Of a stretch of DNA of 56,189 nucleotides, positions 23,571 through 31,648 are shown piece after piece. The translations under genes were made by a program, and so were the position numbers. Source of the DNA: Candidatus Endomicrobium neocapritermitis (GTDB lineage Bacteria; Elusimicrobiota; Endomicrobiia; Endomicrobiales; Endomicrobiaceae). Location: NCBI GenBank assembly GCA_009778325.1, contig WRJZ01000039.1:1-56189 (forward strand), in the 5' to 3' direction. Positions within the stretch are counted from its first letter, which is position 1. Each line of letters begins with the position of its first letter. The notes under the pieces are model-generated. The model was not told where the DNA came from, searched no databases, and was given only the letters and a program-made list of their open reading frames with translations.

Positions 23571-24404
23571 ATGCTTGAAATTCCCGAAAGCAATGTAATT
23601 GCAAAACAGCTTGATAAAACAATAAAAGGAAAAACAATTAAAGCGGCAAAAGCAAACTCTTCTCCGCATAAGTTTACTTTTTACTTCGGAGAACCTCAAA
23701 AATACGCTTCGCTTTTAAAAGACAGAACAATCGAATATGCCAAAGCTTACGGCGGAATAATAGAACTTACCGCTGGAAATGTGAAAATTTACTTTCAGGA
23801 CGGCGTAAACGCAAGATATATCGAGAAAGACGGCAAAATTCCTGAAAAAAACCAGCTTTTTATACGGTTTGACGATATGTCCGCGCTTGTATGCACCGTA
23901 CAAATGTACGGAATGATCGGCGTTTTTAAAGACGGTGAAAACGACGGCAATAAATATTATAAAACCGCCAAAGAATCGGTTCCTGTTCTTTCAAAAGCTT
24001 TCAATAAACCTTATTTTTTATCTATTTTTAATAAAGCCGACAAAAAGCTTTCTTCAAAAGCATTTCTAGCCACGCAGCAAAGAATTCCCGGATTGGGAAA
24101 CGGAGTATTGCAGGACATTCTTTTTAATGCCTCAATACATCCTAAAACAAAACTGGAAAAACTCAAAAACCCGGATATAACGTCTATGTTCGATTCGCTA
24201 AAAAATACTTTGAATAATATGACTGCAAACGGCGGAAGGGATACGGAAAAAAACCTTTTCGGAAATAAAGGCGGTTATTGCGCTTTTCTGAGTAAAAACA
24301 CCGTAAATACTCCGTGCAAAAAGTGCGGCACGCTTATAAAAAAAGAAGCATACTTAGGCGGAAGCATTTACTTCTGCCCGAAATGTCAAAAAGAAGCAAA
24401 GTAA
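23571..24404 (+). CDS. Fpg/Nei-family DNA glycosylase-like protein lacking the N-terminal proline
   Basis: The 277-residue protein has the Fpg/Nei architecture: an N-terminal beta-sandwich, a helix-two-turn-helix (QQRIPGLGNGVLQDILFNA, about residues 166-184), and a C-terminal zinc finger (CKKCGTLIKK then CPKC). It starts MLEIPES, not MPELPE. The catalytic Pro-2 is Leu, while Glu-3 is kept. This matches a Clostridium/Bacteroides-type subfamily usually annotated as endonuclease VIII-like, whose activity is uncertain. GGAGAG precedes ATG 23571. It ends the repair/stress cluster. Confidence 0.8.
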   Translation: MLEIPESNVIAKQLDKTIKGKTIKAAKANSSPHKFTFYFGEPQKYASLLKDRTIEYAKAYGGIIELTAGNVKIYFQDGVNARYIEKDGKIPEKNQLFIRFDDMSALVCTVQMYGMIGVFKDGENDGNKYYKTAKESVPVLSKAFNKPYFLSIFNKADKKLSSKAFLATQQRIPGLGNGVLQDILFNASIHPKTKLEKLKNPDITSMFDSLKNTLNNMTANGGRDTEKNLFGNKGGYCAFLSKNTVNTPCKKCGTLIKKEAYLGGSIYFCPKCQKEAK

Positions 24405-24515
24405 AATCCGTTGCAGGAAATAGCAATGAAGATTTACAAACAAAGAGGTATTTTATAAAATGACGTTTCAATAATTTTTTAAAGACAATTTTACACATAT
24501 TACGAAGGGGGAATT

Positions 24516-26519
24516 ATGAAAGTTTTTAAAATTGCTTTTGCAGCGGCGTTTATTTTAGCAGCTCTTGGCGCGTGCGCGTCAAGCAATAAACAAGTGCCTA
24601 ACAGCATAATATACGAAGCAAGCAGTGACAACGCTTTGCAGAATGTGCTCGCGTTAGCGCAAAAACATAATGACACGATGATATTTGTTCCTCCGGCGCC
24701 GTTTAAGCTATATGATCCAGGGACCGATAAATGGGTTGATTACGAAAAATACGGCGAATTCCAAAATGAAGGTACTGCAAATTATAAATATGTCGTGAAG
24801 GATTCCGACAGGTTAAAAGCCGCTAGCGGCGAAGGAATTTATCCTAATTCTCAAAGCATTTTTAATAATCCTGAATTTCAAAAAGCGCGTAACGCGAAAA
24901 AACTTGAAGGCAGCCACTGGGATTTTATAAATACAGATGATTTTCAGTTAAACTTTTTTAAATGGGCCGCGACAAACGAAGATCCGGGGGTAAAACTTTA
25001 TTTTACGGCCCTGGCGCTCGATCGGGCAGGAAATTACGCGCAAGCCGTGAAAGCTTATTATGCGGTTTTAGTTTTCTTCCCGAAATCGGTAGGCTGGACG
25101 CAATGGAAAACTCCGTGGTATATCGGCCCCGTGTGCATATCAAGAATAAGATTTTTGACGGCCCGTTATCCCAAAGAAGTAGGCGTTCGTCTTACAGGCG
25201 CGAAAATATTTATAGAAAACGGATTTGACAACGATATAAAAAATGATGTTTTTACAATAAGCCCCGGGCGTCTTGTTCCGGCAACAGCGAAAGATTTTGA
25301 ACAAAAAACTATAGATCTTTCTAAGATTGGAGTTAAAAAGACTATCGGCAGCGGTAAAGTAAAAATAGTTCAATATAAAAATAATCACTATCAGCTTTTA
25401 GTAAACGGCAAGCCTTTTGTCGTAAAAGGTATGACCTACGCGCCAAACAAAATAGGGCTTTCTCCCGTGGACGGAACGCTTAACAACACCAGGGACTGGT
25501 CGTGGGACGACTTCAATAAAAACGGCCGCATAGACGGGCCGTTTGACTCGTGGGTTGACGCAAACCGCAATGAAAAACAGGACAGCAATGAGCCTGTCGC
25601 AGGAGATTACGCGCTTCTTCAGGCTATGGGCGTAAATACTATCAGGATTTTTCATCACGGCGGGCTAAATCACGATGTGCTTAAAGAAGGATATGAAAAA
25701 TACGGATTTATGTATATGATGACGGATTTTCTCGGCATGTATGCGGTAGGTTCCGGCGCGAGCTGGGAGGAGGGTACCGATTATACAAATCCAGTACATT
25801 TGAAAAACATGCTTGAAAGCGTCAGGCAAATGGTTGAAGAATATAAAAACGAACCTTATATTTTAATGTGGGTTTTGGGGAATGAAAACAATTTTGGCGG
25901 CGCGGCAAACGCGGACAAACATCCAAAAGCTTTTTATAAATTCGTAAATGATGCGGCAAAGCTTATAAAACAGCTCGACCCGCAAAAAAGACCTGTCGCC
26001 ATAAGCAACGGAGATACCGTATTTTTAGATATTTGCGCCAAATACGCTCCTGATATAGATATATTCGGATTCAATTCTTACAGAGGCGAGCAAGGATTCG
26101 GCAACGTTTGGCAGGACATATCAATTGTTTACGGCAAACCGGCTCTTTTAACAGAATACGGTTGTCCCGCGTATGCGGCGGGCTGGACTACGGCAAGAAT
26201 AGAACAGGCTAATGCTTCTTATCACAAAGGCAATTGGACGGATATAGCAAATAATCTAGGCGGAGTTGAAGTCGAAGAAGGCGGCTGGGGAAATTCGCTC
26301 GGCGGTGCGATATTTGAGTGGATTGACGAATGGTGGAAAGCGGAGGATGCCGATCCTTATGAACACGATACGCATCCTCAAATGCAGGGCGCTTATCTTG
26401 ACGGCGGCGGTTATGAAGAGTGGTACGGCATAACTTCCCAAGGCGACGGAAAAGACAGTCCTTTTAAGAGACAGCTGCGTAAAGCTTATTTTATGTATAA
26501 GGAAATCTGGAATAAATAA
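24516..26519 (+). CDS. Lipoprotein glycoside hydrolase, GH2/GH-A-like TIM barrel
   Basis: The 667-residue protein has a lipoprotein signal ending in LGAC (Cys about residue 19), so it is probably membrane-anchored in the periplasm or at the surface. Residues about 30-270 are mainly helical and unassigned. From about 290 a GH-A clan barrel follows. WVLGNENN (acid/base Glu about 456) and LLTEYGCPAY (nucleophile Glu about 547) are in the expected order for GH2-type enzymes. A segment near 335-360 holds two DxNxNG-type calcium loops (DFNKNGRID and DANRNEKQD). AAGGGGG precedes ATG 24516. The substrate is unknown. It is flanked by non-sugar genes. Confidence 0.75.
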   Translation: MKVFKIAFAAAFILAALGACASSNKQVPNSIIYEASSDNALQNVLALAQKHNDTMIFVPPAPFKLYDPGTDKWVDYEKYGEFQNEGTANYKYVVKDSDRLKAASGEGIYPNSQSIFNNPEFQKARNAKKLEGSHWDFINTDDFQLNFFKWAATNEDPGVKLYFTALALDRAGNYAQAVKAYYAVLVFFPKSVGWTQWKTPWYIGPVCISRIRFLTARYPKEVGVRLTGAKIFIENGFDNDIKNDVFTISPGRLVPATAKDFEQKTIDLSKIGVKKTIGSGKVKIVQYKNNHYQLLVNGKPFVVKGMTYAPNKIGLSPVDGTLNNTRDWSWDDFNKNGRIDGPFDSWVDANRNEKQDSNEPVAGDYALLQAMGVNTIRIFHHGGLNHDVLKEGYEKYGFMYMMTDFLGMYAVGSGASWEEGTDYTNPVHLKNMLESVRQMVEEYKNEPYILMWVLGNENNFGGAANADKHPKAFYKFVNDAAKLIKQLDPQKRPVAISNGDTVFLDICAKYAPDIDIFGFNSYRGEQGFGNVWQDISIVYGKPALLTEYGCPAYAAGWTTARIEQANASYHKGNWTDIANNLGGVEVEEGGWGNSLGGAIFEWIDEWWKAEDADPYEHDTHPQMQGAYLDGGGYEEWYGITSQGDGKDSPFKRQLRKAYFMYKEIWNK

Positions 26520-26570
26520 TAAAAAGCAAAAAATGTTATTTTTTTAATGGGCAAGCAATTGTTGTTTATG

Positions 26571-26599
26571 TTGTCGAGTATTCCTAAAATTGATATAAT
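26571..26599 (+). promoter_or_regulatory. miaB promoter, probably giving a leaderless mRNA
   Basis: TTGTCG (26571-26576), 17 bases, then TATAAT (26594-26599). Expected transcription start is about 26605-26607, and the miaB ATG begins at 26606. No ribosome-binding sequence lies upstream of that ATG. Confidence 0.65.
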
Positions 26600-26605
26600 T
26601 TTTGA

Positions 26606-27904
26606 ATGAATTATTTTATAGAGACCATCGGCTGCCAGATGAACATCTGTGATTCCGATATGATTTCAGAAACGCTTTTGTCATACGGCGCAGCAAGGGT
26701 AAATTCTTTAGCTGACGCGGACATTGTCGTACTAAACACCTGTTCCGTACGCGCGCAGGCAGAACAAAAAGCTTTTTCGTTTCTCGGGCGCGCCGAAGAT
26801 TTAAAAAAAGAAAAGAATTCCAAACTTAAAATAGTTGTAATAGGCTGTATGGCTGAAAGGCTGGGAATTAAAATAAAAAAACGTTTTAACACGGTTGATT
26901 TAATTGTCGGCGCAAAAGATATAGATAATGCAGCGAAACTTATATTAAAACTGCAGGGTGAAGATAAAAACAGCATATCCGTTAACTCCGCTCTTAAAAC
27001 TCCAAACTCCAAACTCAAATCTGACATTGTCAGATTTGTAACAATAATGCGCGGATGCGATAATTACTGTTCCTACTGCGTAGTGCCTTTTGTGAGAGGA
27101 CAAGAAGCAAGTCTTCCGGCTGAACAAATTTACAATGAATGCAAAGACATATCAGAAAACGGCGCAAAAGAAATAATGCTGCTGGGGCAAAATGTAAACT
27201 CTTATCAGTTTGAAGATACAAATTTTGCCGCTTTGATAAAAAAAGTAGCGTCAATAGATTCAATAAAAAGAATAAGATTTATGACAAACCATCCCAAAGA
27301 TTTAAATGATGATTTGATAAATATTATGGTGTCCGAACAGAAAGTATGCGCCCATATACATCTTCCGCTGCAGTCGGCTTCAAATAATATTTTAAAAGCC
27401 ATGAACAGAAAATATACATACGAACATTATCTAGGGCTGGTTGAAAAACTCAGAAGCAAGATTGCCGATATAAATATAACGACTGATATTATTGTCGGGT
27501 TTCCAGGCGAAACCGAAGAAGATTTTCAGGCTTCTTTAAAAGCCGTCAAAGATATCCGTTTTGGCGGGCTTTATGTTTTCCGTTATTCACCGAGACCGCA
27601 GACAAAAGCCGCTGAAATGAAAGATAATATTCCGCTCGAAGAAAAGAAAAGGCGCCATGCGGTAATACTTGAAGAATCAAATAAAATATCAATTGAAATA
27701 GTGGCTCAAAGCGTCGGAACGGTTCAGGAAGTATTAACCGAAAAATATGAAAACGGAGTGCTGGAAGCAAGAACAAGAAGCGGAAGAAAAGTTTTCGTTA
27801 AAGGCGGCAAAGAGCATCTCGGGAAAAATATTAATGTTTTGATAAAAGAAGCAAAAATAAACTCATTATTCGGCGATATCATTAATGAAAAAACAAATAA
27901 ATAA
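26606..27904 (+). CDS. miaB: tRNA-2-methylthio-N6-dimethylallyladenosine synthase
   Basis: The 432-residue radical-SAM methylthiotransferase modifies i6A37 of tRNA. N-terminal cluster Cys residues are in ETIGCQMN, LNTCSVRAQAE and VIGCMAERL. The radical-SAM triad is in GCDNYCSYCVVPFVRG (about residues 150-165), and a C-terminal TRAM domain is present. Its substrate nucleoside is made by MiaA, encoded at the end of the same gene run. At about residues 129-139 the sequence ALKTPNSKLKS is encoded by AACTCCAAACTCCAAACTCA, which looks like an arm of the genome's word repeats. The next gene starts 20 bases before this one ends. Confidence 0.95.
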   Translation: MNYFIETIGCQMNICDSDMISETLLSYGAARVNSLADADIVVLNTCSVRAQAEQKAFSFLGRAEDLKKEKNSKLKIVVIGCMAERLGIKIKKRFNTVDLIVGAKDIDNAAKLILKLQGEDKNSISVNSALKTPNSKLKSDIVRFVTIMRGCDNYCSYCVVPFVRGQEASLPAEQIYNECKDISENGAKEIMLLGQNVNSYQFEDTNFAALIKKVASIDSIKRIRFMTNHPKDLNDDLINIMVSEQKVCAHIHLPLQSASNNILKAMNRKYTYEHYLGLVEKLRSKIADINITTDIIVGFPGETEEDFQASLKAVKDIRFGGLYVFRYSPRPQTKAAEMKDNIPLEEKKRRHAVILEESNKISIEIVAQSVGTVQEVLTEKYENGVLEARTRSGRKVFVKGGKEHLGKNINVLIKEAKINSLFGDIINEKTNK

Positions 27905-28475
27905 ACTAAGATTATCCATTTTAATCGCGGCCCTGTTTGCGGTTACGGGCGGATTCATTTACACGCTCAAATATATCGGCATTTTTGACGGCATGCCCTA
28001 TAAGGAAGAAGTTGAAAACGCTTCTGCTTTATTGTACGGAATGGATCCTCTTCTCATTGAAGCCGTAATGAAAAGAGAATCTAATCTCAATCCTAATGCC
28101 GTTTCAAGCAAAGGAGCCGTCGGTCTTATGCAGATAATGCCAGCAACTGCCCGGGAAATAGCATACGTATTAGAAATTCAGGATTACAGCGACGATATGC
28201 TTAAAGATCCTCAGATAAATATATTGTTCGGGGCATATTATCTGACAAGGCTTTTGGCTTATTATAACAGCAATCTGATTCTTACTCTTGCCGCATATAA
28301 CGCCGGAATGGGAAACGTTGATAAATGGATTGAAAAAGATCCTAAAGTAGCTAAAAAAATATCCGGAATTCCTTTTAGAGAAACGCAAAGACACGTAAGG
28401 TCAATTATAATAACTTATAATTTTTATAAAGGAGCAGAACAATTAAAACGTCTTCTGAGAATAAAGAGAAATTAA
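27885..28475 (+). CDS. Lytic transglycosylase, SLT domain
   Basis: The 196-residue protein has an N-terminal membrane/signal segment (LRLSILIAALFAVTGGFIYT, residues about 9-28). A Slt70-like catalytic domain follows: the catalytic Glu in VMKRESNLNPNAVSSKGAVG (about residue 64), then LMQIMPATA, and AAYNAGMGNVDKW near residue 145. It cleaves peptidoglycan to 1,6-anhydro products in the periplasm. It overlaps miaB by 20 bases and probably mutS by 34. Confidence 0.9.
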   Translation: MKKQINKLRLSILIAALFAVTGGFIYTLKYIGIFDGMPYKEEVENASALLYGMDPLLIEAVMKRESNLNPNAVSSKGAVGLMQIMPATAREIAYVLEIQDYSDDMLKDPQINILFGAYYLTRLLAYYNSNLILTLAAYNAGMGNVDKWIEKDPKVAKKISGIPFRETQRHVRSIIITYNFYKGAEQLKRLLRIKRN

Positions 28476-31018
28476 CTCCCTTAATGCAGCAGTATTGGGA
28501 GATAAAAGCCAAATATTCGGGAATGATACTATTTTTCCGTCTGGGAGATTTTTATGAAATGTTCGGCGATGACTCGGTAAAAGCGGCTCCGGCAATGGAT
28601 GTAGTTTTAACGCAGCGCGCCGGCACGCCTATGTGCGGAGTTCCTTATCATTCCGTAAATACTTATATAAGAAAGCTGATAAGCAAAGGCTTTAAAGTAG
28701 CGCTGTGCGAGCAGCTTGAAGAATCCGGAGTCGGCAAAGGAATAGTAAAAAGAGGCGTAACCCGCATAATAACGCCCGGCACGGTTCTTGAAGACACTCT
28801 CCTTGAATCAAAAGAAAATAATTACCTTATGTCGGTTTATTTTGACGAAAATACTTTATCGGGCGCTTTTGCGGCCGCGGATATATCCACCGGGGAGTTC
28901 TTTACTTCGGAATGTACGCCAAAATCGCTCGAGGCCGAAATATCAAAATATAATCCCGGCGAAATCGTAATATCTTCAAAAAATCTTTTAAACCCGCATA
29001 TTGCGGCGCATATCGAAAAGCTTAAAGTTCCGGTATCCGACGTTGACGAAAATTTTTTTGATTTTTCGGCAGGGGCAGAAAGAATACAAAAATTCTTAGG
29101 CAAGAATGCGGTTAAAGCTTTCGGATTAAATAAAAAAGAAATTGTTTCCGTATGTGGAGCTGTTTTGAATTATATTAATGAAACACAGCCCCAGGCTTCC
29201 GGAATTTTTTCCGCAATAAATTACATAAGAAACACGGATTATATGTATCTTGACGGCGTAGCAATAAGAAATCTTGAGCTTCTTTATTCTATGTCTACGG
29301 GCAAAACTGAAAATTCGCTTTTATCCGTAATGGATTCCACAAAAACGCCGATGGGCGCAAGGGCAATAAGGCAGTGGCTCATAAAGCCTCTTGTTGATAT
29401 AGCAAAAATTGAAGAAAGGCAGAAAAACGTAAACTTTTTCATCGAAGAAGGAATTATCCGCAAAGATATAAGAGAAAAACTCAGGTGCGTATCGGACATA
29501 GAAAGAATAACTGCGCGCATATCTTCGGCTTCGGCAAATCCTAGGGATATATCTTCGCTTAAAGAATCTTTATCGGTTATAAATGAAATAGCCGCCGTAT
29601 TGAAGGATAATGAAAGCTTAAACTCTCTCAAACCTAATAATGAAGAAATAATCAAAAAAATATCCGTCACAATAGCGGACGAACCGCCGATTTCTCTAAA
29701 AGACGGCAATGTCATAAAAAATGGAGTCAGCGGCGAACTTGACGAACTTCGTAAACTTTCAACCGACGCCAAAACGTATATATCAAATCTTGAAGCCTCA
29801 GAGCGCAAAGCCAGCGGCATAAATAATTTAAAAATAGGATACACTTCGGTTTTCGGATACTATATAGAAATTTCAAAAGCAAACATACCTTTAGCGCCGA
29901 AACATTACATAAGAAAGCAGACGCTTACAAACTGCGAAAGATACATAACCGAAGAGTTAAAAACGCTTGAAGCAAAAATACTTTCGGCGCAGGAAAAAAC
30001 ATTAAGGCTCGAAAGTGAACTTTTTAATATTTTAAGACAAGAGCTTTCCGATTTTACCGTAGATATTTTTAAAGTTTCGCAAACTGTCGCCGAAATCGAC
30101 ATTTTTTGCGGATTTGCGCAAAATGCTTTGGATTATAACTATGTATGCCCTAAAATAAACAGCGGGCTTGACCTGCATATTCTGGAAGGACGCCATCCTG
30201 TTGTCGAAAGAATTTTGAAATCAGGAGAATTTGTAGCCAATGACGCGGATTTTAAATGCGACAGCTCAAGGATTATGATTTTAACCGGTCCCAACATGTC
30301 CGGTAAATCCACATATTTAAGGCAAAATGCTTTGATTGCGGTTATGGCGCAGACCGGATCGTTTGTTCCGGCTGCGGCGGCTGAGATAGGCGTTATTGAC
30401 AGAATTTTTACCAGAATCGGCGCGGGCGACAATCTTGCCGGGGGCGAGTCAACTTTTATGGTTGAAATGACCGAAACCGCGAATATTTTGAACCAATATA
30501 CCGACAGAAGCCTTATAATTTTGGATGAAGTCGGAAGAGGAACGTCAACTTATGACGGAATGTCTATTGCCTGGGCGATTATAGAATATTTTGCCGATGA
30601 AAACCGCGCGGCAAATGCCGGCGCGAAAGTATTGTTCGCGACGCATTATTTTGAACTCACCGAACTGTCTGAAAAGCTTAAAGGAACGGTAAATTTCAGC
30701 GTTGACGTTAAAGAGTGGAACGGAGACGTAGTTTTTCTTCACAAGATAAAGGAAGGCAGCGCCGACAGATCTTACGGAATACACGTGGCAAAAATAGCAG
30801 GAATTCCTCATAAAGTTATTGAAAGGGCAAACGCCGTTCTAAGGGAGCTGGAAAAGAATCAGGTTGAACCCGCTAAATTAAAAGAAAATCCGCAAACAGA
30901 GTTTTTCTGTACAACTGAGCCTCAAATTTTGATAGAATTAAGCAAGTTGGAAATTGAAAATATCAGTCCAATGGAAGCATTTAAAATTCTTAGCGAATGG
31001 AAAGAGAAATACAAGTAA
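28442..31018 (+). CDS. mutS: DNA mismatch repair protein MutS
   Basis: The product is an ATPase that binds mismatches. Motifs are the mismatch-binding FFRLGDFYEMFGDD, Walker A GPNMSGKSTYLRQN (about residue 615), and DEVGRGTSTYDGMSIAWAI. I place the start at ATT 28442 rather than ATG 28484. AAAGGAG (28428-28434) lies 7 bases before the ATT, and the added residues (KTSSENKEKLTPL) match the usual MutS N-terminus (TPMMQQYL-type); ATG 28484 lacks a Shine-Dalgarno. This gives 858 residues; from ATG 28484 it is 844. mutL lies downstream after a PilZ gene. Confidence 0.93.
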   Translation: MKTSSENKEKLTPLMQQYWEIKAKYSGMILFFRLGDFYEMFGDDSVKAAPAMDVVLTQRAGTPMCGVPYHSVNTYIRKLISKGFKVALCEQLEESGVGKGIVKRGVTRIITPGTVLEDTLLESKENNYLMSVYFDENTLSGAFAAADISTGEFFTSECTPKSLEAEISKYNPGEIVISSKNLLNPHIAAHIEKLKVPVSDVDENFFDFSAGAERIQKFLGKNAVKAFGLNKKEIVSVCGAVLNYINETQPQASGIFSAINYIRNTDYMYLDGVAIRNLELLYSMSTGKTENSLLSVMDSTKTPMGARAIRQWLIKPLVDIAKIEERQKNVNFFIEEGIIRKDIREKLRCVSDIERITARISSASANPRDISSLKESLSVINEIAAVLKDNESLNSLKPNNEEIIKKISVTIADEPPISLKDGNVIKNGVSGELDELRKLSTDAKTYISNLEASERKASGINNLKIGYTSVFGYYIEISKANIPLAPKHYIRKQTLTNCERYITEELKTLEAKILSAQEKTLRLESELFNILRQELSDFTVDIFKVSQTVAEIDIFCGFAQNALDYNYVCPKINSGLDLHILEGRHPVVERILKSGEFVANDADFKCDSSRIMILTGPNMSGKSTYLRQNALIAVMAQTGSFVPAAAAEIGVIDRIFTRIGAGDNLAGGESTFMVEMTETANILNQYTDRSLIILDEVGRGTSTYDGMSIAWAIIEYFADENRAANAGAKVLFATHYFELTELSEKLKGTVNFSVDVKEWNGDVVFLHKIKEGSADRSYGIHVAKIAGIPHKVIERANAVLRELEKNQVEPAKLKENPQTEFFCTTEPQILIELSKLEIENISPMEAFKILSEWKEKYK

Positions 31019-31110
31019 CGGCAGAAGTTTAGAAGTTTGGAAGCTTAGCAAAGACAAAAGCAGTTGCTAAACTTCTAAGCTCTCCAAGCCCTCTAAACTT
31101 CACTGGAGAA
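31019..31110. repeat. Word-arm element, type I-like core (mutS-pilZ gap)
   Basis: Words AGAAGTTT / AGAAGTTT / GGAAGCTT form the left arm. The right arm is AAACTTCTAAGCTCTCCAAG and onward. The short centre GCAAAGACAAAAGCAGTTGC retains the CAAAGACAAAA motif. Confidence 0.75.
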
Positions 31111-31114
31111 AACC

Positions 31115-31534
31115 ATGGTTGAAAAAAGAAAAAACCGAAGAATGCCTATTATCAAACAGTTCGGCGAACCTGTAATGATGCATATTGACGGAAAGTCGGT
31201 TCCGGGAGTTATTCTTGATTTATCGGCTGACGGGGTTTCAATAATCAGTTACGCGCATATTCCCATCGGCACCGATGTATGCATTACGATAGACCTGCCT
31301 TCTCTTAAAACAAAACCGATGAACGGAAAAGTCGTATGGGCTATGCCCAAAGGCGATATGTGGCGCATGGGAATCCATATAGGAACAATGGATACTCTCG
31401 ACGCGAAACTTATCAACAGAATGGCAATAGATTTTAATGACTGCGAAAATAAGATAATGCTGGGAGTTCCCGACGTTTGTTTTAAAAAGTGCTCTTATTA
31501 TCAAATCTGCGAGAAACCGCAGAAAATAAAGTAA
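31115..31534 (+). CDS. PilZ domain protein
   Basis: The 139-residue protein begins EKRKNRRMPI, giving the RxxxR-type start of PilZ. It continues with VILDLSADGVSIIS (the D/N-x-S-x-x-G motif) and GKVVWAMPKGDMWRMGIHIG. These are the residues by which PilZ domains bind cyclic-di-GMP, though the first motif is RKNRR rather than a perfect RxxxR. A four-Cys-rich C-terminus (CENK, CFKKCSYYQICEK) might bind metal. TGGAGAAAA precedes ATG 31115. It sits between mutS and mutL; a role in repair is not implied. Confidence 0.75.
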   Translation: MVEKRKNRRMPIIKQFGEPVMMHIDGKSVPGVILDLSADGVSIISYAHIPIGTDVCITIDLPSLKTKPMNGKVVWAMPKGDMWRMGIHIGTMDTLDAKLINRMAIDFNDCENKIMLGVPDVCFKKCSYYQICEKPQKIK

Positions 31535-31642
31535 CTGCAAAGGCAGAAGTTGGGAAGCTTAGAAGTTTGGAAGTTTGGCAACAACAAAGGCAAAACGACC
31601 ATAGCTCCTCTAAACCTCTAAGCTCTCTAAACTTCTACTCAT
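31535..31642. repeat. Word-arm element, type I core (pilZ-mutL gap)
   Basis: Words AGAAGTTG / GGAAGCTT / AGAAGTTT / GGAAGTTT make the left arm, inverted as CTAAACCTCTAAGCTCTCTA and onward. The core CAAAGGCAAAACGACCATAG plus CTCCTC matches those at 11864 and 20354. Confidence 0.75.
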
Positions 31643-31648
31643 CTAAAT

